Origin: CAYZMH01 sp964479445
GTDB lineage: Bacteria > Bacteroidota > Bacteroidia > Bacteroidales > GCA-2748055
Direction of reading: 5' to 3'
Assembly: GCA_964479445.1 (NCBI GenBank)
Contig: CAYZMH010000001.1
Span: 1 to 64,000, forward strand
Length of the DNA stretch: 64,000 nucleotides
The notes beneath the pieces are model-generated. The model was given only the letters and a program-made list of their open reading frames with translations, did no database searches and was not told the DNA's origin. Each line of letters begins with the position of its first letter. Position 1 is the stretch's first letter. Below, one piece after another: positions 34,750 to 44,256 of this stretch. The position numbers and the translations under genes are program-made.

Positions 34750-36708
34750 TTACCAGATGCGGGCTCGCGCTGATTTTTCAATGTACATGGTTGACCTATC
34801 GGTTATGGAAAAAGCTTCATAAAACTCATCCACATTGGGAAGAATTCCATTAACCCGGTGTGCACCAAGGGAGTGCACATCTTCATAGGTAAGCCTGATT
34901 TTTTCTTTCTCTCGTATATTATTAGCCCATAAATGCGCATATGAGAGAAAAAACCGTTGCAGGGGAGTGAGTCCATCTGTTACATTATCAGGGATTTGTT
35001 GAGACCAGGCTTTTCGTAGTGCTGAAAGAGCGATATTTACCCCGCCCAAATCAGCAATATTCTCTCCAAGAGTCAATTCGCCATTTGCATACAAATCACC
35101 CTCTATCGGGATGTTATTAAATTGCCGGGTAAGTACCCGGGTACGCTCCTCGAATCGCTGCCTGTCCTCTTTGTTCCACCAATCGCGAAGGTTACCATGG
35201 TGATCATATTTACGCCCCTGGTCATCGAAGCCATGTGTCATCTCATGTCCGATCACGACCCCGATAGCCCCGTAATTCACAGCATCGTCTGCTTCCAGGT
35301 AGAAGAATGGGGGTTGTAAAATTCCCGCGGGAAAGACGATCTCATTTAGCATAGGATGATAATAGGCATTGACCGTTTGCGGGGTCATACCCCATTCATC
35401 AGGATCCACCGGTTTACCTATTTTCTTTAATTCATAAGCCTGGTTAAACCGGGATGCAGCAAGATAATCGTCGAAAAATGAACGGTTGCTGAGTGATAAC
35501 TGCGAAAAGTCCCTCCACTTGTCGGGATACCCGATCTTCACCCGCATTTTTGAGAGCTTTTCAAGCGCCTCTTTTTTGGTGGATGAAGACATCCATTCAA
35601 GCGATTGAATACGATCATGAAGGGCTTCTCGAAGATTTTCTACCATCGCGAGCATGCGCTTTTTTCCCTCAGGGGGGAAATATTTGGCAACAAATAGTTC
35701 CCCCAGGGCTTCTCCCAGGGCTGTTTCGGTTGCGCTGGTAACTCTTTTCCAGCGGGATTGCATTACCTCTTTGCCTGAAAGATAGGTACCATAGAAACGG
35801 AACCGTTCTTGCTCGAATTCACTGGATAGAAGAGGTGCAGAGATGTTAAGGATCCGCCATTTGAAGAATGATTTCCACGATTCAAGGGGTATTTCTTCCA
35901 ACATGGTGGATATTTCCTTAAAAAAGCCGGGCTGACTAACATTCACGGCATCTTCAACCGGCAATTTTAATTCTTGCAGGAAGAGGGTCCAGTCAAAGGA
36001 AGGAGCCAGCTTGCCAAGATCTCCGGGGTTCATTTTATGGAAGGTTGCATGCGGATCCCGGCGTTCCAGCAGGGTCATAGCGCTATAGGCTAAGCGGCGT
36101 TCCATGGCCAGGATCGAACTGGCTATAGCAGCAGAACGTTCAGGCTCCTCGCCGCTCAATTCAAATATCCGGCTGATATAACTATGGTATGTTGCACGTA
36201 TGGCTTTTGAACGGTCATCATTTTTCCGGTAGTATTCGACTTCGGGTAATCCCATTCCACCCTGGTAAAAGTTGGCAACAACCATTTCAGCATTTTCCCT
36301 GTCAGGACTGGGAAACATGTGAAACAGGGTTGGTATCCCTTTCCTGAATAAATGGGTTAATGTGGCTTGCAATTCACTCCTGCTTGTAATCGAGTCGATG
36401 GTCTTAAAAATGGGGTTTATCGGTTCAATTCCCTGCCGGTCAATGGTCTCCTGGTCCATGCCCGTCCGGTAGAAACTTCCTATGAGCTGTGCAACAGGAT
36501 CATCATCATCCGGTTTTGAAGAAACCTCCTCGATTAAATTACGTACCAGCTTTTTATTCTCCTCGCGAAGTATGTCAAATGTGCCATACCGGCTGAATTC
36601 ATCCGGGATGGGGTGTTTTTTTAACCATCCACCATTGGCATAGTGATAGAAATCAGACGAAGGATTGGTGGTAGGATCCAGGTTCGAAGAATCAATTGGT
36701 TTTCTCAT
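34750..36708 (-). CDS. pepO: M13-family zinc metallopeptidase (neprilysin/PepO-like)
   Basis: This 652-residue endopeptidase has the zinc site VIGHEMTHGFDDQG (HExxH), the third ligand in LTLGENIADLGGVNIA (ExxxD), and the substrate motif VNAYYHP (NAYY). The N-terminal motif DFYHYANGGWLKKHPIPDE is typical of family M13. No signal peptide is present with start ATG 36708 (MRKPIDSS), so the protein should be cytosolic, unlike many secreted M13 enzymes. An upstream frame start at 36729 would lie inside the terminator of rocD and is rejected. Confidence 0.92.
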   Translation of the reverse strand: MRKPIDSSNLDPTTNPSSDFYHYANGGWLKKHPIPDEFSRYGTFDILREENKKLVRNLIEEVSSKPDDDDPVAQLIGSFYRTGMDQETIDRQGIEPINPIFKTIDSITSRSELQATLTHLFRKGIPTLFHMFPSPDRENAEMVVANFYQGGMGLPEVEYYRKNDDRSKAIRATYHSYISRIFELSGEEPERSAAIASSILAMERRLAYSAMTLLERRDPHATFHKMNPGDLGKLAPSFDWTLFLQELKLPVEDAVNVSQPGFFKEISTMLEEIPLESWKSFFKWRILNISAPLLSSEFEQERFRFYGTYLSGKEVMQSRWKRVTSATETALGEALGELFVAKYFPPEGKKRMLAMVENLREALHDRIQSLEWMSSSTKKEALEKLSKMRVKIGYPDKWRDFSQLSLSNRSFFDDYLAASRFNQAYELKKIGKPVDPDEWGMTPQTVNAYYHPMLNEIVFPAGILQPPFFYLEADDAVNYGAIGVVIGHEMTHGFDDQGRKYDHHGNLRDWWNKEDRQRFEERTRVLTRQFNNIPIEGDLYANGELTLGENIADLGGVNIALSALRKAWSQQIPDNVTDGLTPLQRFFLSYAHLWANNIREKEKIRLTYEDVHSLGAHRVNGILPNVDEFYEAFSITDRSTMYIEKSARARIW

Positions 36709-36724
36709 AATTACAAAACTAAAA

Positions 36725-36749
36725 GGCAATCATCCGGAAGATGATTGCC
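36725..36749 (-). terminator. Intrinsic terminator of rocD
   Basis: A perfect 10-bp stem (36725-36734 with 36740-36749), a 5-base loop, then on the minus strand TTTTAGTTTT. It lies 39 bases after the rocD stop and just before pepO, separating the two genes. Confidence 0.8.
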
Positions 36750-36787
36750 ATGTTTTCTATAAAACAAAAAAAAATTGAAATGGTTCT

Positions 36788-37996
36788 CTAAAACCGACTG
36801 ATGGTGTCCCTGATGATATCGATGCTTTCCCGGAGCTGCTTTTCAGTGATCACAAGTGGCGGAGCGAACCGGATAATATGCTGATGGGTAGGTTTGGCAA
36901 GCAGCCCGTTTTCCTTCAGTGCGACACATACATCCCAGGCAGTTTTTCCGTTTTTGGGTTCAATCACAATGGCGTTCAATAGCCCTTTTCCTCTCACAAT
37001 ACTAACCATGGGGTGATTCATCTTCTTGAGTTCATTACGGAAAATTTCTCCCAGTGCTGTGGCATTATCAGCCAGATTCTCTTCCCTGATCACTTCCAGG
37101 GCACTAATGGCTACTTTTGCTGCAACGGGATTGCCGCCATAGGTAGATCCGTGCTCCCCCGGTTGGATGGTAAGCATGATATCATCATCGGCCAGAACCG
37201 CAGATACAGGGTAGACACCGCCTGATAGCGCTTTTCCAAGGATCAGTATATCAGGTCGGACCTCTTCATGGTCGCAAGCAAGCAACTTGCCGGTCCTTGC
37301 AAGCCCGGTTTGCACTTCGTCTGCAATAAAAAGTACATTGTTGGCTTTACACAGATCATACGCTTTTTTAAGATATCCGTCATCCGGGACATACACTCCT
37401 GCTTCACCCTGGATTGGTTCAATCAGGAAACCTGCAACATGCGGATCCTGGAGCGCCTCTTCAAGTGCATCCACGTCGTTGTAAGGAACGGTAACAAACC
37501 CCGGGGTGTAGGGTCCATATCCCCGGTATGAATCAGGATCACTTGACATGGAAATGATCGTTATGGTCCTTCCGTGGAAATTACCCTCGCAGACTACGAT
37601 TTTTGCTTCGTTTTCCGGTATCCCTTTTTTCTCATAGGCCCATTTGCGGCATAACTTCAGAGCGGTTTCATCCCCCTCTGCACCTGAGTTCATAGGCAAA
37701 ACCTTGTCATAACCAAAATAGCTGGTTACATACTCTTCGAACTCTCCCAGAACACTGTTGTAGAATGCCCTGGATGTCAGTGTAAGTTTTTGAGCCTGGT
37801 TATTCAGCGCATTGACGATTTTGGGATGACAGTGTCCCTGGTTGACTGCTGAGTAGGCAGATAAAAAATCATAATATTTTTTCCCTTCCACATCCCAGAC
37901 ATGCACGCCCTCACCCCGGTCCAGCACTACCGGCAGGGGATGGTAGTTGTGCGCGCCGAATTTCTCTTCCCTTTTAATGTAGTCTTGCGTATTCAT
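36788..37996 (-). CDS. rocD: Ornithine aminotransferase
   Basis: This 402-residue PLP-dependent class III aminotransferase matches ornithine 5-aminotransferases: GAHNYHPLPVVLDRGEGVHVWDVEG at the N-terminus, SAYSAVNQGHCHPKI, MNSGAEGDETALKLCRKW, FHGRTI, FLIEPIQGEAGV, ADEVQTGLARTGK and the PLP lysine in LGKALSGGVYPVSAVL. It converts ornithine and 2-oxoglutarate to glutamate semialdehyde and glutamate, linking arginine and proline metabolism. Confidence 0.93.
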   Translation of the reverse strand: MNTQDYIKREEKFGAHNYHPLPVVLDRGEGVHVWDVEGKKYYDFLSAYSAVNQGHCHPKIVNALNNQAQKLTLTSRAFYNSVLGEFEEYVTSYFGYDKVLPMNSGAEGDETALKLCRKWAYEKKGIPENEAKIVVCEGNFHGRTITIISMSSDPDSYRGYGPYTPGFVTVPYNDVDALEEALQDPHVAGFLIEPIQGEAGVYVPDDGYLKKAYDLCKANNVLFIADEVQTGLARTGKLLACDHEEVRPDILILGKALSGGVYPVSAVLADDDIMLTIQPGEHGSTYGGNPVAAKVAISALEVIREENLADNATALGEIFRNELKKMNHPMVSIVRGKGLLNAIVIEPKNGKTAWDVCVALKENGLLAKPTHQHIIRFAPPLVITEKQLRESIDIIRDTISRF

Positions 37997-38128
37997 TGGC
38001 GAATGTTATTTTAATAGGTACCTGTAAGCGGCGGTAAAGTTATATAATACCTCGCTTTTAACCCTATTTCAGAAAATAAAAAAACCGTTCTCTTCCATAC
38101 TCTAAAACATATACCATGCCTGCTTAAA

Positions 38129-38136
38129 CAAATGTA
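38129..38136 (-). promoter_or_regulatory. -7 promoter element upstream of rocD
   Basis: On the minus strand TACATTTG fits TAnnTTTG exactly. It would give a leader of about 127 bases. A minus-strand TTG at 38162-38160 is a weak -33 candidate. Confidence 0.4.
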
Positions 38137-38172
38137 GGGCTGATCTGTTAATGTGATAACAAGATTGGAACT

Positions 38173-38733
38173 ATGAAAATACATCCTTTACTGGAAAAAC
38201 GGTGGAGTCCTGTAGCCTTTTCCGACAAACCTGTTACGGAGCAGACCCTGGAAACCCTTTTTGAAGCTGCACGTTGGGCTCCTTCAAGCCGTAATGTGCA
38301 ACCCTGGCGATTCATAGTTGCATTTAAAGAAGATCCCCATTATAATACTCTTTTTGAATTGCTTTATGAGGGAAACAAAGTCTGGGCAAAAACAGCACCG
38401 GTACTTGCACTCAGTGTTGCAGAACTGATTCCCGCAGGCAGGGATACGGAGAATTTATACGCTTTTCATGATACTGGAATGGCCATGGGAAACCTGTTAG
38501 TTCAGGCAACAGAGATGGATTTGTATGTGCATCAGATGGGCGGATACGACAGAGAAAGGGCAATCAAAGAACTTGAGATTGCTCAGCGATATGCACCGGT
38601 CGCTATGATGGCGATAGGATATAAGGGGGATGCGGGACAGCTCCCTCCCGATGTAGCAGAAAGGGAAACATCAGCGCGTACCCGAAAAGAGAAGCATGAA
38701 TTTGTTTTTCGGGAAACCTTCCGGGATCTTTAA
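38173..38733 (+). CDS. Nitroreductase-family FMN oxidoreductase
   Basis: This 186-residue protein has the family N-terminus RWSPVAFSDKPVTEQTLETLFEAARWAPSSRNVQPWRFIVA, which contains the FMN-binding R/S/N residues, and the middle stretch HDTGMAMGNLLVQATEMDLYVHQMGGYD. It reduces nitro compounds or quinone-like substrates with NAD(P)H; the true substrate is unknown. Its stop overlaps the convergent receptor gene by 4 bases. Confidence 0.9.
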   Translation: MKIHPLLEKRWSPVAFSDKPVTEQTLETLFEAARWAPSSRNVQPWRFIVAFKEDPHYNTLFELLYEGNKVWAKTAPVLALSVAELIPAGRDTENLYAFHDTGMAMGNLLVQATEMDLYVHQMGGYDRERAIKELEIAQRYAPVAMMAIGYKGDAGQLPPDVAERETSARTRKEKHEFVFRETFRDL

Positions 38734-41198
38734 AACTTTGCACTAATCTTTATGTTGAATCTCCTGCCGGTAAGGTAATTGGGAACTCCGAACCGACCAG
38801 GTACGCCCTGCTGGTTGGAGATGGTTTTAATCCAGATATAAGAGGCTTCATTGTTGATCCCAAGCAAATTGAATACCTCTCCACTGATCCATACCGAGTT
38901 GAAAAAACGGAAAAGTCTACCGGTGGGTTTATCGCCACCTTCGCGGATGAGAGCCTTGGAAAATCCAATATCTACCCGCCTGTAGGGACGCATCCGCAGT
39001 TCCGTGTAGTAGCGTCCTTCGTCGGGATGACTGAGAGGAAGTCCGGTTCCGTAAAATGCACTTAGATGAACTTTGTAACCGGGGTTGCTGGGAAGATAGT
39101 CCTGGAAGAAGAGCCCCACAGTGAGCAGTTGTTCGGTCGGACGCGCATAATAGCCGGCCTCCTGCATTACCTGCTCACCCTCCTGGTTGTATACAAGGAT
39201 AGAATCCCCCATAATATCCTCCCTGGTTTGCAAAAGTGATGCGGTTAACCATGACTGTACTCCCGGTACAAATTCGCCATTTATTTTCAGATCCAGGCCT
39301 GTGGCATATCCCCTGGCAAGGTTTTCTCCGGCATACCGTATGCGAACATTTTCAATCTTATAGGGGATCAGGTCATTAAGCCATTTATAATACACCTCTG
39401 CTGTGAGTTTAAATGGGCGGTTCCAGGCGTTGAAAATATAGTCACCACCGGCCAGTAAATGGATGGAGCGCTGTGGTTTTATTTCTGTATTAATCTGGTC
39501 ATTGGGAAGTCGCATCTCTTTGTAAAAGGGGGGTTGAAAATAGTATCCCCATGATAGATGAAACATCATGTCCCGTTCCCAGGCCGGCTGCATACTTAAC
39601 GTTAACCTCGGACTCACCATAAAGGTGCGGTTAAAATTCCACAATGAGCCACGTACACCGGATGTGAAGAAATAATCGGCACTTGGGGTGTTGACCTCCC
39701 AGGTATCCTGGATAAACGCATTGAAAAGATCATATTGTATCGTTGTCTCCGACCGGGAGGAGGTTTGAACAGATACATGCTTCCCGTCATATGGCAGCGA
39801 ATAACCGGCTGAATCGATCAATTCCCATTCACTGATCCGGTCATAAAAGTCCTGGTACTGGTACTTCAATCCCCACTTGATATGATGTGACCCCGTATTC
39901 CAGTTTCCAATGTGCGAACCAGATAATACGTATGCATCCAGGTAATTCCGCGCATGATTGAGCAGTGTGCCAACACCGATGTTCAGTATACTGTCTCCGT
40001 ATGTTTCAGAACCGGCTGTGTTATCCAATTCATTGATAAGGTACTGTCCTTGAATATCATACGTCTCCTGCTCATTGGTCTGAAAACCCGAAGCGATAAA
40101 CTTCAGGTTGAGGTTTTGTGTCGGATTAATGTCCAGTGATAAGGCTCCCAGGTAGGTATTGAACTGATCGACCTCCTGTCCGTCATAGTAAATTTTGAGG
40201 TTGAAAGGAAGTTCATTGGTTCCGAATTCGGTATTCCGGGTTTCAGGAATAAACTGATATTTGTTAGATGAATAATTGCCCAGGAAAGAGAGCGCGACCC
40301 TCGAGGAGAACCGGTAGGTCATGAGCATCTGGTAATCGGCAAACTGCGGCTTGTAATCTCCGCTGGTCTGCAGTGTGTTCAACAAATAGGAGGTGGTTTT
40401 GTATCGATAACCGGAAAGAAACGTAAAGCGTTGATTCCGGCTTGCTCCTTCCAAATGGGCAGATGCTCCCAGCAAACTGATTGAAGCAGAACCGGCAAAA
40501 CGGGTGGGATGCCGGTAGGTGATATCCAATGCAGACGACATTTTATCTCCGTACCGGGCGTTATATCCTCCGGCAGAAAAACGGATTGATGACACCAGGT
40601 CGGAGTTGATAAAACTTAACCCCTCCTGCTCCCCTGACCGTACAAGAAAAGGCCGATAGATTTCAATGTCATTTACATATACGAGGTTTTCATCAAAATT
40701 TCCGCCTCGAACCGAGTATTGAGAGGTAAGTTCATTGTTGGAACTCACTCCGGCTTGGGATTTTATTACCGCTTCCACCTTTCCAGTAGTAGTCGGTATA
40801 TAGTTTAATTCTTCCAGGTTGATGCGCTGAAAAGTGCTGGCGCGTTCCTGGCGGGCACTGACTGATACTTCAGAGAGGGCTTCCACACTGGTAGCTAAAA
40901 CCACATCAAGTTTTTTTCTCTCGCCGGGTTTAAGAGTAATCTGTTTTTCCTCGGGCAGGTAGCCGACACAGGAAAAGAGAAGCTCCAGCTCCAGTCCGGG
41001 GGATACGGTCAGCTCGTAATAGCCGTTTTCACCGGTCATAGTGCCAGCCTGGGAATCCCTGACCGACACATTAGCAAGATCAATGGGATTACCAGTCGAA
41101 TCAGTGATGTGCCCGAAAAGTACAGAACCTGGCTGGGCCAATGATGGAATCCACAGTACGAAAAGCAACAGTTGTATGAGCAGCCTTTTTTTTCTCAT
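38730..41198 (-). CDS. TonB-dependent outer-membrane receptor with carboxypeptidase-like N-domain
   Basis: This 822-residue receptor has a signal peptide (MRKKRLLIQLLLFVLWIPSLAQ), a carboxypeptidase-regulatory-like beta domain (about 25-110: GHITDSTGNPIDLANVSVRDSQ), a plug domain (about 120-230, SQYSVRGGNFDENLVYVNDIEIYRP) and a beta barrel ending in aromatic NIKISAKF. There is no SusD-like partner. It is accompanied upstream by a small protein (41276) with the same kind of N-domain. Substrate unknown. ATG 41198 is preferred since the five residues before it would extend the signal peptide. Confidence 0.9.
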   Translation of the reverse strand: MRKKRLLIQLLLFVLWIPSLAQPGSVLFGHITDSTGNPIDLANVSVRDSQAGTMTGENGYYELTVSPGLELELLFSCVGYLPEEKQITLKPGERKKLDVVLATSVEALSEVSVSARQERASTFQRINLEELNYIPTTTGKVEAVIKSQAGVSSNNELTSQYSVRGGNFDENLVYVNDIEIYRPFLVRSGEQEGLSFINSDLVSSIRFSAGGYNARYGDKMSSALDITYRHPTRFAGSASISLLGASAHLEGASRNQRFTFLSGYRYKTTSYLLNTLQTSGDYKPQFADYQMLMTYRFSSRVALSFLGNYSSNKYQFIPETRNTEFGTNELPFNLKIYYDGQEVDQFNTYLGALSLDINPTQNLNLKFIASGFQTNEQETYDIQGQYLINELDNTAGSETYGDSILNIGVGTLLNHARNYLDAYVLSGSHIGNWNTGSHHIKWGLKYQYQDFYDRISEWELIDSAGYSLPYDGKHVSVQTSSRSETTIQYDLFNAFIQDTWEVNTPSADYFFTSGVRGSLWNFNRTFMVSPRLTLSMQPAWERDMMFHLSWGYYFQPPFYKEMRLPNDQINTEIKPQRSIHLLAGGDYIFNAWNRPFKLTAEVYYKWLNDLIPYKIENVRIRYAGENLARGYATGLDLKINGEFVPGVQSWLTASLLQTREDIMGDSILVYNQEGEQVMQEAGYYARPTEQLLTVGLFFQDYLPSNPGYKVHLSAFYGTGLPLSHPDEGRYYTELRMRPYRRVDIGFSKALIREGGDKPTGRLFRFFNSVWISGEVFNLLGINNEASYIWIKTISNQQGVPGRFGVPNYLTGRRFNIKISAKF

Positions 41199-41275
41199 CT
41201 CAGACCATAACACTTATCATAACTCACAAGGGATTAAAAAATTGTATACAGAAACGATTTTTGAAACACCATTAT

Positions 41276-41935
41276 CTAATCCTCTCTGAATTCACCGTTT
41301 TTTAACGCATCAAAAAATTCGGCCCAGCGCATGGGATCAAAAATGGTATAGTAGGGATACTGACCTTCATAATAGAGCTGGTTGTATTGTTGTTTCATCA
41401 CTTCCCGGAAATTGATGTTGGGACTGGCGCCCTGTTCATTGATCTTGATCTGGGTCTTGATAAGGGCAATGTTGCGATAAGCCCGCTGCTCATCGTCATC
41501 GGGTAACTCCATCTCAACGAATGCCTGCTTGAACTCTTCGTAAGTTTTCCATGGAAAAACCTTGACTTCTGCAAGCCTGAATGTATCACTAACCATGAAA
41601 ATATCGGATGGATACTGATCAGATTCCAGGGTATCGGGAATAATATGCAGAGTAGGTTTAAATCCAACGTGGCTGAAAAGTATGGTGTCATTGGGTTCTA
41701 CTACGAAAGAGAATAGCCCTCTCTGGTCGGCAGTGGTACCCCGGTCCTTATTCAGGATCACAATATTGACATGCGGAAGAGGCCTGTATTGCAAATCCCG
41801 GATCATGCCGGAAAACTGGACCAATTCCTCGTCTTGTTCATTTCCAAACCATTGCTGTCCACTGGCAGTGGATACACCGCACATGAATACCAATACAAGC
41901 AGCAATAAATACCCTATTTTATAACAACACCTCAT
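41276..41935 (-). CDS. Secreted carboxypeptidase-like regulatory domain protein
   Basis: This 219-residue protein has a signal peptide (MRCCYKIGYLLLLVLVFMCGVSTASGQ), then a carboxypeptidase-regulatory-like domain (SGMIRDLQYRPLPHVNIVILNKDRGTTADQRG, split across strands), and a helical C-terminal part of about 100 residues. The start is best at 41935. It precedes the TonB-dependent receptor gene, with 77 bases between, and may assist it; the role is not known. Confidence 0.72.
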   Translation of the reverse strand: MRCCYKIGYLLLLVLVFMCGVSTASGQQWFGNEQDEELVQFSGMIRDLQYRPLPHVNIVILNKDRGTTADQRGLFSFVVEPNDTILFSHVGFKPTLHIIPDTLESDQYPSDIFMVSDTFRLAEVKVFPWKTYEEFKQAFVEMELPDDDEQRAYRNIALIKTQIKINEQGASPNINFREVMKQQYNQLYYEGQYPYYTIFDPMRWAEFFDALKNGEFRED

Positions 41936-41946
41936 ATAAGCGACCT

Positions 41947-41954
41947 CAAAAATA
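41947..41954 (-). promoter_or_regulatory. -7 promoter element upstream of the receptor pair
   Basis: On the minus strand TATTTTTG fits TAnnTTTG exactly, 11 bases upstream of ATG 41935, so the leader would be very short. Confidence 0.4.
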
Positions 41955-41998
41955 GCCAAAAAAATGAGTAAGAAATGGGATGCTCATTATATAACTCA

Positions 41999-42006
41999 TA
42001 ATTTTG
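41999..42006 (+). promoter_or_regulatory. -7 promoter element upstream of yjbQ
   Basis: TAATTTTG fits TAnnTTTG exactly, 29 bases before ATG 42036, back to back with the divergent element at 41947-41954. Confidence 0.45.
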
Positions 42007-42035
42007 TAAAATGTTAACAATTATTAAGAGATCAT

Positions 42036-42446
42036 ATGATTTATCAAAAAGAAATAACCCTGCAAGCAGCCGGTCGTGGGTACCATCTTGTTACAAAAGA
42101 AATTGAAGAGGCGCTGGATGATTTACCGAAAGAGGGCTTGCTGCATGTTTTCATGAAACACACCTCGGCCGGACTTACCCTGAATGAAAATGCTGATCCT
42201 TCAGTTCGAACTGATTTTGAGGGATTTCTCAACCAACTGGTGCCGGAGAATGATCCGGTTTATTCTCATACCCTGGAGGGACCGGATGATATGCCGGCTC
42301 ACTTAAAGTCATCATTGCTTGGATCATCTCTCACAATACCTGTTACCGGGGGAAAGCTCAACCTGGGAACCTGGCAGGGCATTTATCTGTGTGAATTCAG
42401 GAATCACCCGGGAGTAAGAAAGGTTGTACTGACGGTATACAGTTGA
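42036..42446 (+). CDS. YjbQ/UPF0047-family protein
   Basis: This 136-residue protein matches the YjbQ family (secondary thiamine-phosphate synthase-like): HVFMKHTSAGLTLNENADPSVRTDFE, then HTLEGPDDMPAHLKSSLLGSSLTIPV, and GTWQGIYLCEFRNHPGVRKVVLTV. It folds as a small jelly-roll with a conserved His/Glu/Asp site; some members can make thiamine phosphate in vitro, but the natural role is not settled. Confidence 0.9.
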   Translation: MIYQKEITLQAAGRGYHLVTKEIEEALDDLPKEGLLHVFMKHTSAGLTLNENADPSVRTDFEGFLNQLVPENDPVYSHTLEGPDDMPAHLKSSLLGSSLTIPVTGGKLNLGTWQGIYLCEFRNHPGVRKVVLTVYS

Positions 42447-42520
42447 TAGATGTTTTAGAATAGTTAGCTGCTCCCCCGTTTTTTAACTAATTTTAAAAGT
42501 TAATTAAGGAATATCTGCAC

Positions 42521-44122
42521 ATGGAAAAGATCGTATTACTCGGTGATGAAGCGATAGGCCGGGGAGCACTGGACGCAGGACTATCGGGTGTGTATGCTTA
42601 CCCCGGCACCCCCTCCACAGAAATTACGGAATATATACAACAACAAAAAGATGCACAGCGTCGCGGAATTCATTCCGATTGGTCGGCTAATGAAAAAACA
42701 GCCATGGAGGCGGCGCTGGGAATGTCCTATGCAGGCAAACGTGCGATGGTATGCATGAAACATGTGGGACTTAACGTAGCCGCTGACGCATTTATCAACT
42801 CAGCCATAACCGGGGTGAAGGGTGGATTGGTTGTTGTAGTGGCGGATGATCCCTCCATGCATTCTTCACAAAATGAACAGGATTCAAGGTTTTATGCCCG
42901 TTTTTCAATGATCCCGGTCTTTGAACCGGCAAACCAGCAAGAGTGTTATGATTTTACATACCAGGCATTTAAAAGCTCTGAGGAGTTTGGCCTGCCTGTA
43001 ATGATACGTATAACCACCAGGCTGGCCCATTCCCGCTCCGGTGTGACCCGAAATAAGATAATACCTCAAAATCAGTTGGAGTTACCGGATGACCCCACTC
43101 AGTTCATTCTGCTTCCTGCTTTTGCGCGAAAAAGGTATCGTGGGCTCCTGGATAAGCAACCTGATCTGGAAAAAGCATCAGAAGAATCAGGATTTAACCG
43201 GTATAAGGAAGGATCTGATCACTCCAGGGGAATCATCGCCTGTGGGATAGCCTATAACTATTACCAGGAGGTGGCCCGCAAAAATCAATTGGATTACCCG
43301 GTACTCAAGGTGGCTCAATACCCGGTCCCTGTGAATACAATCCAACAAATGGCTGACGAAAATGAAAGTTTGGTGATATTTGAGGAGGGATATCCCATTA
43401 TTGAAGAGTTGTTGAAGGGTCAATTAAAAAGCCTTTATAGAATACATGGACGGCTGGACGGAACACTGCCACGCGATGGAGAGTTGCATCCGGCTCTGAT
43501 AATGAAGGCAATGGGCATCGAGTACCAGGAGGGTGGAGAAGTGCCTTCTGTGGTTGTAAACCGACCCCCGGCTCTGTGCAAAGGATGTAGCCATATTGAC
43601 ATGTACAATGCCCTTAACGCTGCTCTGCAGCCTTTCAGTCCGGGAAGAGTCTTTTCCGATATCGGGTGTTATACCCTTGGAGCTTTACCCCCGTATAATG
43701 CGATCAATTCATGTGTTGATATGGGAGCCTCTGTAACCATGGCCAAAGGGGCAGCAGATGCAGGACTATTTCCCTCGGTAGCCGTCATTGGTGATTCCAC
43801 ATTCACCCATTCAGGAATGACGGGCCTGTTGGATGCCGTTATCGAAAATACTCCTGTAACCGTTATCATTTCAGATAATTCCACTACAGGAATGACAGGC
43901 GGACAGGATTCGCATGCGACAGACCGGTTGATTGAAATATGCCGGGGACTTGGCGTAGAGCCAGACCATATAATAACCATTAATCCACTAAAGAAATTTC
44001 ATGAACAGAATACGGAACTAATAAGCAATGAACTAAACTATAGAGGAGTTTCCGTGATACTATCCAGAAGGGAGTGCATTCAAACCCTTGCAAGGAAGAA
44101 AAAAGCTGCAAAATCAACCTGA
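42521..44122 (+). CDS. iorA: Indolepyruvate:ferredoxin oxidoreductase alpha subunit without ferredoxin domain
   Basis: This 533-residue enzyme oxidatively decarboxylates aryl-2-oxoacids (from Trp, Tyr, Phe) to aryl-acyl-CoA with ferredoxin. It has the pyrimidine-binding domain (AYPGTPSTEI), ANEKTAMEAALGMSYAGKRAMVCMKHVGLN and the thiamine-diphosphate domain (GDSTFTHSGMTGLLDAVIEN, DNSTTGMTGGQ), with CKGCSH near 352. It ends shortly after GVSVILSRRECI, where canonical IorA continues into a two-[4Fe-4S] ferredoxin module, absent here. The beta subunit gene is 134 bases downstream. Confidence 0.88.
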   Translation: MEKIVLLGDEAIGRGALDAGLSGVYAYPGTPSTEITEYIQQQKDAQRRGIHSDWSANEKTAMEAALGMSYAGKRAMVCMKHVGLNVAADAFINSAITGVKGGLVVVVADDPSMHSSQNEQDSRFYARFSMIPVFEPANQQECYDFTYQAFKSSEEFGLPVMIRITTRLAHSRSGVTRNKIIPQNQLELPDDPTQFILLPAFARKRYRGLLDKQPDLEKASEESGFNRYKEGSDHSRGIIACGIAYNYYQEVARKNQLDYPVLKVAQYPVPVNTIQQMADENESLVIFEEGYPIIEELLKGQLKSLYRIHGRLDGTLPRDGELHPALIMKAMGIEYQEGGEVPSVVVNRPPALCKGCSHIDMYNALNAALQPFSPGRVFSDIGCYTLGALPPYNAINSCVDMGASVTMAKGAADAGLFPSVAVIGDSTFTHSGMTGLLDAVIENTPVTVIISDNSTTGMTGGQDSHATDRLIEICRGLGVEPDHIITINPLKKFHEQNTELISNELNYRGVSVILSRRECIQTLARKKKAAKST

Positions 44123-44256
44123 GATCATAACCTGATCTTTTATTTAATGCAGGATGAAATAGGAAATAATATGTAACAATTAGCTTATAGAACCTTGGAA
44201 AAGAAAATGATCTCATGTTCATACGAATTTCGTGAATACCAGTTGTAATCAACAAT

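Noticed and set aside
44122..44138. A 6-bp hairpin with U-rich tail after iorA
   Set aside because: The stem is too short to call a terminator with any confidence, and iorB downstream seems to need read-through.
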